DNA from: Acidobacteriota bacterium
Lineage (GTDB): Bacteria > Acidobacteriota > Vicinamibacteria > Vicinamibacterales > SCN-69-37
DNA: 64,000 bases
Assembly: GCA_947467605.1 (NCBI GenBank)
Contig: CANIII010000009.1
Span: 1 to 64,000 of the forward strand
Direction: 5' to 3'
The notes beneath the pieces are model-generated. The model did not search any database, was not told the DNA's origin, and saw nothing but the letters and a program-made list of their open reading frames with translations. Positions 9,198-17,988 of the stretch are shown here, piece by piece (the first letter of the stretch is position 1; every line of letters starts with the position of its first letter). The translations under genes and the position numbers were made by a program.

Positions 9198-10115
9198 GTG
9201 TTCGAAGGGGTCTATTCTGTGCTGCCGACGCCGTTCAAAAGCGGCGGCGATGTTGATGTCGAAAGTCTGAAGCGTGTTGTGGAGCTGATCGTGGGAGCCG
9301 GCGTCAACGGCGTCACGGCGCTCGGCGTGACGGGTGAAGTCACGCGCTTATCAGAGAAAGAGCGCGCGCTGGTCGTCGACACCGTCGTGACCCAGATCAA
9401 TGGCCGCGCCAAAGTCATTGTGGGCGCATCCGCCGATGGCGTGCGCGCCTGCATCGACTATTCCAAGGAAGCGAAGTCGCTCGGCGCTGCCGCCGTCATG
9501 GTGAGCCCGCCGCGTGCGCTCAAGCTCAACACCGAGTCGGTTGTGAGCCACTACAAGGCGCTGGCCGCCGCTGTCGGCGATCTCGAGATCGTCGTGCAGG
9601 ACTATCCGCCGATCTCCGGATTTGCGATGGAGGCCGGCCTGCTCGCGCGTATCTCGAAGGAGATTCCGACCGCACGCACGATCAAGCTCGAAGATCCGCC
9701 GACGCCGTTCAAGACCGCTCGCATTCTCGCAGCCGCTGGCGACACAAAGGTCGCGATCCTCGGTGGGCTTGGCGGCGTGTTCCTGATCGAAGAGTTGCTG
9801 GCCGGTGCGGCCGGCGTGATGACCGGATTTGCCTTCCCGGAAGTGCTCGTCAACGTGGTCTCGCGCTACAAGGCTGGCAAGATCGACGAGGCCGCCGAGG
9901 CGTTCTATCCGTTTGTGGCCCTGATGCGCTTCGAGTTTCAGGAAGGCATTGGCATGGCAATTCGCAAAGAAGTCTTCCGTCGGCGCGGTGCGCTCACGGA
10001 TGGCTCGACCCGTGCGCCAGGACCGGTGCTCGACGACAATACGCGTGCGGCCCTCGACCGTGTGCTGGGCTGGACGGCCGCAAAGAGCGGCGCTGAGTTT
10101 TTGAAGGGAATCTGA
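9198..10115 (+). CDS. DapA-family (dihydrodipicolinate synthase-like) aldolase/lyase
   Basis: The 305-residue product belongs to the N-acetylneuraminate lyase/DapA TIM-barrel superfamily. It opens with VYSVLPTPFKSGGDVD, carries the pyruvate-carboxylate loop GVTGEVTRLSEKER near residue 45, a tyrosine in VQDYPP near 135, and the Schiff-base lysine in TIKLEDPP near 162. The start is GTG at 9198, with GGAGG at 9187-9191. It is followed after one base by an SDR gene, so the pair probably acts in one catabolic route for a sugar acid or aromatic pyruvate adduct. True DapA activity is not implied, since no lysine-pathway genes are nearby. Confidence 0.88.
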   Translation: MFEGVYSVLPTPFKSGGDVDVESLKRVVELIVGAGVNGVTALGVTGEVTRLSEKERALVVDTVVTQINGRAKVIVGASADGVRACIDYSKEAKSLGAAAVMVSPPRALKLNTESVVSHYKALAAAVGDLEIVVQDYPPISGFAMEAGLLARISKEIPTARTIKLEDPPTPFKTARILAAAGDTKVAILGGLGGVFLIEELLAGAAGVMTGFAFPEVLVNVVSRYKAGKIDEAAEAFYPFVALMRFEFQEGIGMAIRKEVFRRRGALTDGSTRAPGPVLDDNTRAALDRVLGWTAAKSGAEFLKGI

Positions 10116-10116
10116 G

Positions 10117-10908
10117 ATGGAACTGGGACTGAAAGGCAAAGTGGCAATGGTGGCCGGCGCCAGCCGTGGCCTGGGCTACGCGGTCGCGCGCGGCCTCGCG
10201 GCGGAAGGCGTGCTGGTCTCCATGAGCTCACGTGAGGCCGGCAAGATCGGTGACGCGGCCAAGCGCATTGCTGCAGAAACCTACACCGAGAACTTCTCGA
10301 TGCCCGTCGACGTGCGTTCAGCGGATGCGCTCGCTGAGTGGCACGGCAAGACGGTGGAGAAGTTTGGCGGCGTCGATCTGCTCTTCGTCAACGGTGGTGG
10401 TCCACCGGCCGGTACGGTGTTGTCTTTCGACGATGCGGCATGGCAAGGCGCGTTTGAACTGCTGCTCCTGAGCGCGGTTCGCATGGTGCGTCTCGCGGTG
10501 CCTTCCATGAAAGCCCGTGGTGGTGGCGCCATCGTCGTCTCCACGTCGTCGTCGGTCAAGGAGCCCATCCCGAATCTCGCGCTGTCGAACGTGATGCGCG
10601 CATCAGTGTCGGCCATGTCAAAAACGCTGGCCAATGAGCTGGCGGCCGACAACATTCGCGTGAACCACTTGCTGCCGGGACGCATCGACACCGACCGCGT
10701 GCGCGAACTCGACACACTACGCGGCAAAGCGGCCGGCACGTCGGCCGACGACATCAAAGCCAGCTATTCAAAGGTGATTCCGCTCGGCCGCTACGGTGCG
10801 CCGGACGAATTCGGTAATGCCGCGGTGTTCTTGTTCTCCGACGCGGCGCGGTACATCACGGGGGCCTCGCTGCAAGTCGACGGCGGGTTGATCAAGAACG
10901 TCTTCTAA
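10117..10908 (+). CDS. SDR-family oxidoreductase with a substituted YxxxK motif
   Basis: The 263-residue product has the Rossmann glycine motif GASRGLG near residue 12 and the NxGG element (NGGGPPAG), and it ends in the C-terminal DGG motif common to SDRs. Where the catalytic YxxxK should stand it has S157-N-V-M-R161, so both tyrosine and lysine are replaced. A subfamily with LSNxxR at this position is widespread and is usually annotated as 3-oxoacyl-ACP reductase-like. Cofactor binding is likely, while classical SDR catalysis is not. It starts one base after the aldolase stop and is probably co-transcribed with it. Confidence 0.85.
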   Translation: MELGLKGKVAMVAGASRGLGYAVARGLAAEGVLVSMSSREAGKIGDAAKRIAAETYTENFSMPVDVRSADALAEWHGKTVEKFGGVDLLFVNGGGPPAGTVLSFDDAAWQGAFELLLLSAVRMVRLAVPSMKARGGGAIVVSTSSSVKEPIPNLALSNVMRASVSAMSKTLANELAADNIRVNHLLPGRIDTDRVRELDTLRGKAAGTSADDIKASYSKVIPLGRYGAPDEFGNAAVFLFSDAARYITGASLQVDGGLIKNVF

Positions 10909-11005
10909 ATTCCGCTTCGGGTCGTTTACGCTCGATCGACGGGCGTATCAGCTGTCTGCCGGCGGCGCAGCCATTCCTCTGTCTCCGCGCGCCATTGATC
11001 TGCTG

Positions 11006-12280
11006 TTGCTCATGGTCATGCAGCCCGGCCTGCTGTTTACGAAGGACGAGATCTTCAACACGTTGTGGCCGGATGTCACCGTCACCGACAACGCGCTGAC
11101 GCAGGTCATCTCGGAATTGCGGCAGGCGCTCGGCGACAAGCCGAACGCCCCCATGTTCATTGAGACGGTGCCACGACGCGGATACCGCTGGCTGGCACCC
11201 GTGGAAGTGAGCGACCCGGTGGCCACTGGCGTCGCGAGTGACGCTGGCGTCGAGCTTCAGGCACAGACCGCTCAAGCCGCGCAGCTGCAGAGCGCCATCG
11301 TCACCGCGCTGATGGCCGGGCTGAAAGTGACCATTACGGCGGCGCCGTCGCAGCCCACAGGCTCACGCGAGACGCCGAGCCTTGAGGCGTATCGCCTGGC
11401 GACCGACGGGCGGATGAAGCTCGAGACGCTCGATCCCAAAGCCATTCAGGAGGCCGTCGTCGACTTCACAAAGGCGATTGCGCTTGATCCAACGTATGCA
11501 CCTGCGCATATTGGTCTCGCGCATGCGCACTTCTGGTTGTATCAAGCCACGCGCGTGCGCAGCCGTCCGGAGAAAGCCGAGCTGGATGCGGCTATCGCGC
11601 ACGCCGAGCGCGCTGTGGCGCTCGACCCCAGTCAGGCAGAGGCGCACGCGGCGCTCGCATTTTTCCTCGCGATTACACCGCGCAACGCCGAAGCGCTCAC
11701 GCACGGCCGTCTGGCTGTGTCGATGGAGCCCGGCAACTGGCGGCATCAGTTCCAGCTGGGCATCGCGGCGTGGGGGAGTGAGCGACTGAAGTGTCTGGCG
11801 GTGGTGATGGCGCAGTATCCGGCGCTGACGCACGCCCACTTTGCGGCCGCTTACGTGCATATCGCGCGCGGCGATCTGGATCAGGCCGATGCGGTTCTGG
11901 CAATCGGGTTGGAAACGCAGCGCAAGACGCCGTCAGATCGGCTGCCCGGCCGCGGCCTGCATTGGCTACGTGGATTGATCGCTCTCCGTCGCGATCAGCT
12001 CGACGAGGCGCACCAGCATCTGGCAGCGGAGCTCAGTGCCGGGGGCGATGATGTGTTCGCGGATGAGTTTACGGTTGATGCGCTGATGGGGTTGGGATTT
12101 GCGCACTTGGCGACGAAGAAGCCTGCCGAGGCCGTGAAGTGTTTTGAACGGGCCGTTGAGCGAGTGCCGGATCACGCGCGTGCGTGGCTGGGGCTGGGCA
12201 AGGCGCGGCTTGCGGCCGGCGACGAGCCCGGCGCGATCGAGGCGCGTGAGCGCGGTGTTCGCGGCGAGCATGACCTTTAA
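11006..12280 (+). CDS. Winged-helix/TPR regulator, broken at both ends
   Basis: The coordinates give the longest frame with a usable start (TTG at 11006, ATG at 11012). This start cuts into an OmpR/CadC-type winged-helix domain: in-frame sequence from 10907 encodes its missing first part (FRFGSFTLDRRAYQL...PLSPRAIDLL), but no ATG, GTG or TTG exists there before the in-frame stop at 10889. The rest of the DNA-binding domain is intact (KDEIFNTLWPDVTVTDNALTQVISELRQALGD, then ETVPRRGYRW). It is followed by TPR repeats. The frame ends in TAA at 12278-12280, but matching sequence continues in frame to 12499. Either a pseudogene, a sequencing error, or unusual initiation could explain this. Confidence 0.7.
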   Translation: MLMVMQPGLLFTKDEIFNTLWPDVTVTDNALTQVISELRQALGDKPNAPMFIETVPRRGYRWLAPVEVSDPVATGVASDAGVELQAQTAQAAQLQSAIVTALMAGLKVTITAAPSQPTGSRETPSLEAYRLATDGRMKLETLDPKAIQEAVVDFTKAIALDPTYAPAHIGLAHAHFWLYQATRVRSRPEKAELDAAIAHAERAVALDPSQAEAHAALAFFLAITPRNAEALTHGRLAVSMEPGNWRHQFQLGIAAWGSERLKCLAVVMAQYPALTHAHFAAAYVHIARGDLDQADAVLAIGLETQRKTPSDRLPGRGLHWLRGLIALRRDQLDEAHQHLAAELSAGGDDVFADEFTVDALMGLGFAHLATKKPAEAVKCFERAVERVPDHARAWLGLGKARLAAGDEPGAIEARERGVRGEHDL

Positions 12281-12499
12281 GTGTTTGGTCGCGCACCGGA
12301 AGCGACCATCGCTCGCGCGATGGCATTCTTTCTTGACGGCGACATCAACGACGCCTGCGCCGTCCTGACTAAATTCCTCACAGAGGCGCCGACGGGGATG
12401 TGGGCGGCGACGCTGCCCGTGGAGCCCTGGATGCGTCCCTTTCTTGATGACAAACGCGTGATCGCCGTGCTGTCGCAACTGGCGCAGCGCGCCAAGTAA
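12281..12499 (+). pseudogene. In-frame continuation of the winged-helix/TPR gene after a stop codon
   Basis: This 72-codon stretch follows the TAA at 12278-12280 in the same frame. It reads as one more TPR helix pair (ATIARAMAFFLDGDINDACAVLTKFL) and then the typical end of such regulators (LPVEPWMRPFL...VIAVLSQLAQRAK). It therefore looks like the original C-terminus cut off by a nonsense codon. A GTG at 12281 could in principle restart translation, but a separate small protein is less likely. Confidence 0.6.
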
Positions 12500-12512
12500 C
12501 CACGATCTGTAT

Positions 12513-12785
12513 CTAATTCTGGGGTGTGTCGTCCGCGGAGTCTTCGACTTCGCGTTCGATGTCGATCGTGCACTCAGTAATCAGCGCGGCCAGTGCGCCG
12601 ACTGCGGCCAACATCGGCGCGAACATCGCGCCGACGACGCCGACCGTGAGCGGGAACTCGGCGATGGTCTTCTCGCCCTGACGAATGCGAATGCGCCGCA
12701 CGTTGCCGGCCTCGATGAGCTTCTGCACGGCATCGGCGAGCTGGTTGCCGGTGACTTGAATTGTTTCCCACACAGTGCGCGCCAT
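12513..12785 (-). CDS. DUF4342-family small protein
   Basis: The 90-residue product matches the DUF4342 pattern: an N-terminal helix (WETIQVTGNQLADAVQKLIEAGNVRRIRI), a strand (TIAEFPLTVGV), and a hydrophobic glycine/alanine-rich helix (VGAMFAPMLAAVGALAALITECTIDIER) that may insert in or lie on the membrane. The function of this family is not known. It is transcribed alone, divergent from the secreted-protein gene downstream. Confidence 0.85.
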   Translation of the reverse strand: MARTVWETIQVTGNQLADAVQKLIEAGNVRRIRIRQGEKTIAEFPLTVGVVGAMFAPMLAAVGALAALITECTIDIEREVEDSADDTPQN

Positions 12786-12904
12786 CGTGATCGCCTCTAC
12801 ACACCCTTACGGCATTCATCGGGAAGGGTTCGCGTATTTTCGTCAGTGCCCGGTCGAATCGGTCACGACTTGTTGTAGCCTGTCGCCAGCCAGTGGGGGC
12901 AGAG

Positions 12905-14575
12905 ATGTATTTCTACAGAAGATTCGCCGGGCGCGTGTGCGCCTGTGGCGTGTCGATCGCGATGGCGGTGGCCGCACCGTTGGCTCAAGTGCCTCGCGAC
13001 CGTCCGACGCCGCCGCCGGCTGCGCCGGCAGGAACCTGCTCGCTCGCCGGGCGCATGGTGATCGCGACGGCCTCGGGTGTCGCGCCGGTGCGGCGCGCGC
13101 GCGTGGTGCTCGAGTCGAGCGCACTGAAACAGCCGATGACGACCGAGACCGACAGCGAGGGGCGCTATCGATTCTCAGCGCTGCCGGCCGGGCCGTATCG
13201 AGCGCATGGCGAGAAGGCGGGGTTTGTGGCGAAATTGGCAGACCCGCGTCGCGTCTTCGAGGCCCCAACGCCGATCGATCTCAGGGCAGGGCAGTCGGCA
13301 ACCGCTGACTTCGTCATGCAGGCGGGGGCCGCACTCGAAGGCCGTCTCATAAAGGAGAATGGCGACCCGGCGGCAAACATCGTCGTGTCAGCCGTGCGTT
13401 TGGCGTATGACGTGACCGGCCGCAAACCGGTGGCGGTGCAACAGGCGCGCACGGACGATCTCGGTCGCTTCCGTGTGCACACGCTGCCACCGGGTGACTA
13501 CTACGTCGATGCGGCGCCCGATCCGCTGGATGCTGCGCGGATGCCACCGCAAGGGCCACGGCCATCGGTCTTGTCGCGCACGTACTACCCGGGGTCTGCG
13601 CGCTTCGACGATGCCCGCATCGTGAGCGTCACCGTCGGGCAGACGTTGTCGAATCTCGACTTCTCGGTCTCGAGTGCTTCCGTGGCGAGGCTCGGCGCTC
13701 GCCTGGCGACTGCCGCCGGGCAACCAGCAAATGACGGCGGGTTTCGTGTGCAGCGCGTAGGCGGTCCGACAGGTGAAGTGCGTGGCAGTGCGTCGCCTGG
13801 CGGCAATCAGGTGTCGTATGCGGCCGTGCCCGCTGGCGACTATTGGCTGATGGGCGTGTGGCGGTCGGCGCCTGGTGCCGACGCGGAGTTTGGCATCACG
13901 CGAATCACCGTCGCCGGCGAAGACCAGCTCAACCTCTCGGTCGTGACGGCGAAGGCGCCCTCGTTGACCGGACGTGTCGAAGGTGTCGCGATTCCGCCGG
14001 GCTTGCAGGTCGTGGCGTACGAGACCGCGTACGAATGGCCGGCGATTGTCGGCGATCAGCCGTGGAAGTGGACCGCGCCGGTCGCCGCGGATGGCACCTT
14101 CACATTCAGCGCGCTCCCGGGACCGCGCCTACTGCGATTGACCGGTGTGGCCAACGCGCCCACCATCAGTCGCATCGTCGCCGGTGATGTGGACGTGACG
14201 GATGTGCCGACCGAGATCAAACCCGGCGAGTCGATGGCGGTGCGCATCGTCGCCGCGCCGAATACCGCAACGCTCAGTGGCTCGGTCAAGGATTCCACTG
14301 GCGTCGGCATTGAAAAGGCGCGCGTGGTGGTGTTCAGCGATGACGAGCGCACATGGGGACCGCGATCGCGCATGGTCAAGGCCGTGGAGTCGAACGCGAC
14401 GGGGCAGTATGAAGTGCGTGGGCTGTTGCCCGGTACGTATTGGGTTATCGCGCTCGACTATTTGGACGAGAACGCCTGGAACGACGCGACGGTGTTGGCG
14501 AAACTCAAGACCGGCGCGATTTCTCTGACAACGGCGGGTGGTGCGGCGACGTTGCCGCTGGTGGTGAAACGATGA
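12905..14575 (+). CDS. Secreted carboxypeptidase-regulatory-like domain protein (first of two)
   Basis: The 556-residue product has a signal peptide (about 1-28, ending APLAQ) and consists of repeated beta-sandwich units of the carboxypeptidase-regulatory/CNA-B type. These show ETDSEGRYRFSALPAGPYRAH near residue 90, TDDLGRFRVHTLPPGDYYVDA near 190 and SNATGQYEVRGLLPGTYWVIA near the end. No catalytic domain is visible, so a binding or structural role at the cell surface is likely. The ATG at 12905 is preferred over the GTG at 12893 because it places the signal peptide at the N-terminus and follows a purine-rich GGGGGCAGAG. It overlaps the next paralogue as ATGA. Confidence 0.82.
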   Translation: MYFYRRFAGRVCACGVSIAMAVAAPLAQVPRDRPTPPPAAPAGTCSLAGRMVIATASGVAPVRRARVVLESSALKQPMTTETDSEGRYRFSALPAGPYRAHGEKAGFVAKLADPRRVFEAPTPIDLRAGQSATADFVMQAGAALEGRLIKENGDPAANIVVSAVRLAYDVTGRKPVAVQQARTDDLGRFRVHTLPPGDYYVDAAPDPLDAARMPPQGPRPSVLSRTYYPGSARFDDARIVSVTVGQTLSNLDFSVSSASVARLGARLATAAGQPANDGGFRVQRVGGPTGEVRGSASPGGNQVSYAAVPAGDYWLMGVWRSAPGADAEFGITRITVAGEDQLNLSVVTAKAPSLTGRVEGVAIPPGLQVVAYETAYEWPAIVGDQPWKWTAPVAADGTFTFSALPGPRLLRLTGVANAPTISRIVAGDVDVTDVPTEIKPGESMAVRIVAAPNTATLSGSVKDSTGVGIEKARVVVFSDDERTWGPRSRMVKAVESNATGQYEVRGLLPGTYWVIALDYLDENAWNDATVLAKLKTGAISLTTAGGAATLPLVVKR

Positions 14576-16227
14576 CGATCATTCGACGCACCCTGTTGTT
14601 GTTGGTCATGGCCATGGTCGCTTCGTCTGCGATGGCGCAGGGCGGCCCGCCCGCAGCGCCGCAAGGCACCGCGCGAATTACCGGGACGATCGCACGCGTC
14701 GATGGGCGACCCATTCCCAACGCGACGATTCGTTGGGTGCGCTGGGAGGGCGGCCGCGGCACGCAGGGCAGTGGCCGCGCTGAGGCCGATGGCAAGTTCA
14801 TCCTCGACAGACTGGTGGCTGGGTCCTACCAGATCACAGCTCAGTCGGAGGGCTTCGTGACCAGCGACTACGGTCAGACCGTGGCCGGCCAGCCCGGCAA
14901 GCGCATCGACGTGATCGATGGGCAAGTCTTTGAGCATGCCGACGTCGTGCTGCAGAAGACGAGCGCGATCGAAGGTCAATTGCTCGACGAGTTTGGGGAT
15001 CCGGTGCCGGGCGCCACCGTGCAGTTGGCGCAAGTGCAATTCGTTGCGGGAAAGACTCGTCTGATGCCGGCGCCGGGGCAGGCGCCGCAGCCCTCCGATG
15101 ATCGAGGCCACTACCGCGTCTCTGGTCTGGCACCAGGCGACTACTACGTCATGGTGTTGTCTGGCGCCTTCGCCGTTCCGGAGACCTCCGCCGGTTTCGC
15201 GCCGACGTTCTATCCGGGCACGGCCACTCCAACTGACGCGAAGTCTGTGCACCTTGTGGCGGGGCAGGATGTGCTCGACGTGGGTTTCGCGTTGACGCCG
15301 GCGACGATGCGGAGTGTGCGCGGAGTGACGCTGGCTGCTGACGGCACACCCACGAGTGCGATGGTCTTGCTCGCGCAGACGAGTGGCGGCGACGTGCGGG
15401 CGATGATCCTCGCCCGCGGCCAGAGCGCACCAGACGGCTCGTTCGAATTCCGCAGTGTCCCCGAAGGTTCGTACGTGGTGCAGGCATTCGGTCGCCCGGA
15501 GGGCGGAGGCAGCGTCGCGACGTCGCCGTTCGCTGCGGCCCAGCTCACCGTTGCGGGGAATACACCGGAGGTCCGGCTGTCGGTTCGGCCTGGCTCGATC
15601 GCGCGCGGCCGATTTGTCTTTGAAGGCGACGGCTCGGCGTTGAAGCCGAGCATGCTGCTCCTGTCGGGCGCGCCGACAGAATTTTTGACGTCGCCGCTGA
15701 TTGGCGGCGGCCCGCCGCGAAACACGATTCTTGACGACTGGACCTTTGAAGTGCGCGACATGATCGGGCTTCGCGTCGTGCGCGCCAGCATCGCAGCGCC
15801 GGGCTGGTTCGTGAAGAGCGTGGTGGTGGCTGGCCAGGACGTGACGGACACCGGTATCGACTTCCGCCGCGGTGATGTGAGCGACATCGAGATTACGCTG
15901 ACGCAAAAGCAATCGTCGATCACCGGGACAGTGACTGACGGCGACACGCCCTCTCGTGAATACAGCGTTCTTGTCTTTGCCGAAGACGCCGCAAAGTGGG
16001 CGTTTCCGTCACGGTTTGTGGCGCTCGCCCGGCCCGCGCCGGCAGATGGATCGTTTCGCGCTGCGGGGCTACCGGCCGCTGCCTACCTTGTGGTGGCGCT
16101 CTCGCTCGTGACCACCGCAGACATGCAGGATCCGGTGTTTCTGCAGTCCATGCGCGGCCAGGCCACGCGCGTGGTCTTGAATGAAGGTGACACGAAGGCC
16201 GTCGCATTGAGGATAATCAAGCGCTGA
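14572..16227 (+). CDS. Secreted carboxypeptidase-regulatory-like domain protein (second of two)
   Basis: The 551-residue product has a signal peptide (ending SSAMAQ) and is built like its upstream neighbour from regulatory-like beta-sandwich repeats. Examples are EADGKFILDRLVAGSYQITAQ near residue 65, DDRGHYRVSGLAPGDYYVMV near 180, and PADGSFRAAGLPAAAYLVVAL near the C-terminus. It is probably a diverged tandem duplicate. The start at 14572 overlaps the previous stop (ATGA). A longer in-frame version from 14440 would overlap the upstream gene and hide the signal peptide, so it was not used. Confidence 0.82.
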   Translation: MTIIRRTLLLLVMAMVASSAMAQGGPPAAPQGTARITGTIARVDGRPIPNATIRWVRWEGGRGTQGSGRAEADGKFILDRLVAGSYQITAQSEGFVTSDYGQTVAGQPGKRIDVIDGQVFEHADVVLQKTSAIEGQLLDEFGDPVPGATVQLAQVQFVAGKTRLMPAPGQAPQPSDDRGHYRVSGLAPGDYYVMVLSGAFAVPETSAGFAPTFYPGTATPTDAKSVHLVAGQDVLDVGFALTPATMRSVRGVTLAADGTPTSAMVLLAQTSGGDVRAMILARGQSAPDGSFEFRSVPEGSYVVQAFGRPEGGGSVATSPFAAAQLTVAGNTPEVRLSVRPGSIARGRFVFEGDGSALKPSMLLLSGAPTEFLTSPLIGGGPPRNTILDDWTFEVRDMIGLRVVRASIAAPGWFVKSVVVAGQDVTDTGIDFRRGDVSDIEITLTQKQSSITGTVTDGDTPSREYSVLVFAEDAAKWAFPSRFVALARPAPADGSFRAAGLPAAAYLVVALSLVTTADMQDPVFLQSMRGQATRVVLNEGDTKAVALRIIKR

Positions 16228-16228
16228 C

Positions 16229-16771
16229 GTGGCGCTGACCTCAACGATCTACACATTCGACATTCAACTCTCTGACATGGACCGGGGCGTCTACGAGACG
16301 CTCGACGTCCGTGCGGCGCAGCATCCGTCTGAGACGGAAGAATCGCTCGTGACCCGTGTGCTCGCGTATTGCTGCGAGTACACCGAGGGCATTGGCTTTT
16401 CGAAAGGTGTCTCGACACCGGACGAGCCGGCGGTCTTCGTGCGCGACCTGACCGGACGATTGCGCACCTGGATCGACATCGGCGCGCCGGATGCGGCGCG
16501 CATTCATCGCGCCAGCAAAGCTGCCGATCGCGTCGTGATCTATACGCACAAGGACCCGAAGCAACTGCTCTCGCAGTGGGCCGGCGAACGGATCCACAAG
16601 GCCGAAGCGATCGAGTTGCTCGCCGTCGATCGCGCGCTCTTGGCGACATTCGTGGCGCGCCTTGAGCGCCGTATGGCCTTCAGTCTCACCATCACCGAAC
16701 GACACCTTTATGTGGCCGTGGGCGACGACGTCATTGATGGCGAGGTCGTGCGGCACGAGGTCGTGATCTAG
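16229..16771 (+). CDS. yaeQ: YaeQ family protein
   Basis: The 180-residue product matches YaeQ over its whole length: TSTIYTFDIQLSDMDRGVYETL at the N-terminus, then HPSETEESLVTRVLAYCCEY, the EPAVFVRD element, WIDIGAPDAARIHRASKAA, and the C-terminal SLTITERHLYVAVG. The family has a PD-(D/E)XK nuclease-like fold, and its cellular role is unclear. It starts with GTG one base after the preceding stop, so it is probably expressed with the upstream genes, although no functional link is evident. Confidence 0.92.
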   Translation: MALTSTIYTFDIQLSDMDRGVYETLDVRAAQHPSETEESLVTRVLAYCCEYTEGIGFSKGVSTPDEPAVFVRDLTGRLRTWIDIGAPDAARIHRASKAADRVVIYTHKDPKQLLSQWAGERIHKAEAIELLAVDRALLATFVARLERRMAFSLTITERHLYVAVGDDVIDGEVVRHEVVI

Positions 16772-16780
16772 GTCTCGTCG

Positions 16781-17380
16781 ATGCGGCCCTATACGCTCGT
16801 CAACGTCGGCTATCGCTCAACCAATTTCTATGTGATCGGCTCCGGGCGCACGCGTTTGCTCGTGGACCTGGGCTGGATGGGGATGCTTGGCGCCATGCGC
16901 ACTGAGTTGCAGCGCAAGGGCATTGGGCTCACTGAGATCACGCACGGGTTCGCCACGCACTATCACCTCGATCACGCGGGCCTGGCGCAGGAGCTGAAGG
17001 CCTCCGGCATGCTGCTCATCATCACGCCTGAGCAGTTGTCAGCCGCACCGGTGATGAAGCAGTGGGCGAAACCCCAGGACAACTACGTCGACGTGGTCCT
17101 CGACGATGCGCAGACCCGCGTCGTCGAGTTGAGTGCGAGCCGCGCGTTTCTTGCAGGGCTGGGCATTGATGGCGAACTCATCCACACGCCAGGTCACTCA
17201 GACGACAGCATCTCGCTGCTGCTCGATGACGGCTGCGTGTTTACGGGGGATCTGACGCACCCGGCGCTGGTGGAGGAGAAAGACGTCGAGGTCGTGACTC
17301 GCAGCTGGAAGACCTTGCGGGACAAGGGCGCGACGACGATCTATCCAGGGCATGGGCCGGTGCGGCCGATCGGGACTTAA
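16781..17380 (+). CDS. Metallo-beta-lactamase-fold hydrolase
   Basis: The 199-residue product has the complete MBL-fold metal set: HYHLDH near residue 66, the third histidine in HTPGHSDDS near 135, the bridging aspartate in FTGDLTHP near 153 and the last histidine in YPGHGP near 190. It could hydrolyse a thioester, lactone or other ester, and the substrate is not evident. It lies close behind yaeQ and overlaps the tail of the convergent Uma2 gene by four bases. Confidence 0.85.
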   Translation: MRPYTLVNVGYRSTNFYVIGSGRTRLLVDLGWMGMLGAMRTELQRKGIGLTEITHGFATHYHLDHAGLAQELKASGMLLIITPEQLSAAPVMKQWAKPQDNYVDVVLDDAQTRVVELSASRAFLAGLGIDGELIHTPGHSDDSISLLLDDGCVFTGDLTHPALVEEKDVEVVTRSWKTLRDKGATTIYPGHGPVRPIGT

Positions 17381-17988
17381 CGAGCGCTCGAAGCTCGGAA
17401 CAATCGGGTGAGTGGCAGCTTGAATGTGGGTAGCAACGGTGACGTCAGAGAATCACAGACCGCCGCCGATCGCTCGATCGCATCTTCGAATTGCGCATGC
17501 CCGTTGCGTCTTGCGACGCGCACAACGCCACGCTCCGGGTAGACGATCCAGTATTCGAGGACACCGGCTCGCTCGTACAAATCGCGCTTCACGCGTTCGT
17601 CGCGACGACGTGTTCCCGGTGAGACCACTTCGATGGCCACGGTCGGTGCACCGTGCACGTATTCCTGCAGGATCTGTCGTCGGTCATTGAGCACAACGAG
17701 CACGTCCGGTTCGACCACGTCGTGATCAGACAGAATCACCGCGAGTGGTGCCACGAAGCATTCGCCGAGTGGCGTGTGCTCGAAGTAGTTCGACAACTCC
17801 ACATGCAGACGTCCCACCAGCCGCTGGTGGCTGAGGCGCGGTGTTGGTGTCACATAGTGCTCCCCGTCGATGAGCTCATGCCGCTGCCCATCGACCGGGA
17901 AGCACACGTAGTCGTTATACGTGAGCTTTCTCGGTGTCGTGCGCGTGGCCGTTCGGGGATCCATGGGTCGGGATTTTAGCATCGTCAT
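17377..17988 (-). CDS. Uma2-family PD-(D/E)XK nuclease-like protein
   Basis: The 203-residue product fits the Uma2/DUF820 family: TYNDYVCFPVDGQRHELIDGEHYVTPTP, then LSHQRLVGRLHVEL, the acidic EPDVLVV motif, the active-site AIEVVSPGTRRRD and KRDLYERAGVLEYWIV. Its physiological role is unknown, although the fold suggests nuclease activity. The ATG at 17988 was chosen because GAGG stands five bases upstream. An earlier in-frame start at 18021 and later ones at 17982 and 17964 are possible. It overlaps the convergent MBL gene by four bases. Confidence 0.85.
   Translation of the reverse strand: MTMLKSRPMDPRTATRTTPRKLTYNDYVCFPVDGQRHELIDGEHYVTPTPRLSHQRLVGRLHVELSNYFEHTPLGECFVAPLAVILSDHDVVEPDVLVVLNDRRQILQEYVHGAPTVAIEVVSPGTRRRDERVKRDLYERAGVLEYWIVYPERGVVRVARRNGHAQFEDAIERSAAVCDSLTSPLLPTFKLPLTRLFRASSAR

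Noticed and set aside
14440-14572. A long N-terminal extension of the second regulatory-like protein
   Set aside because: It overlaps the upstream gene in another frame and would bury an obvious signal peptide.
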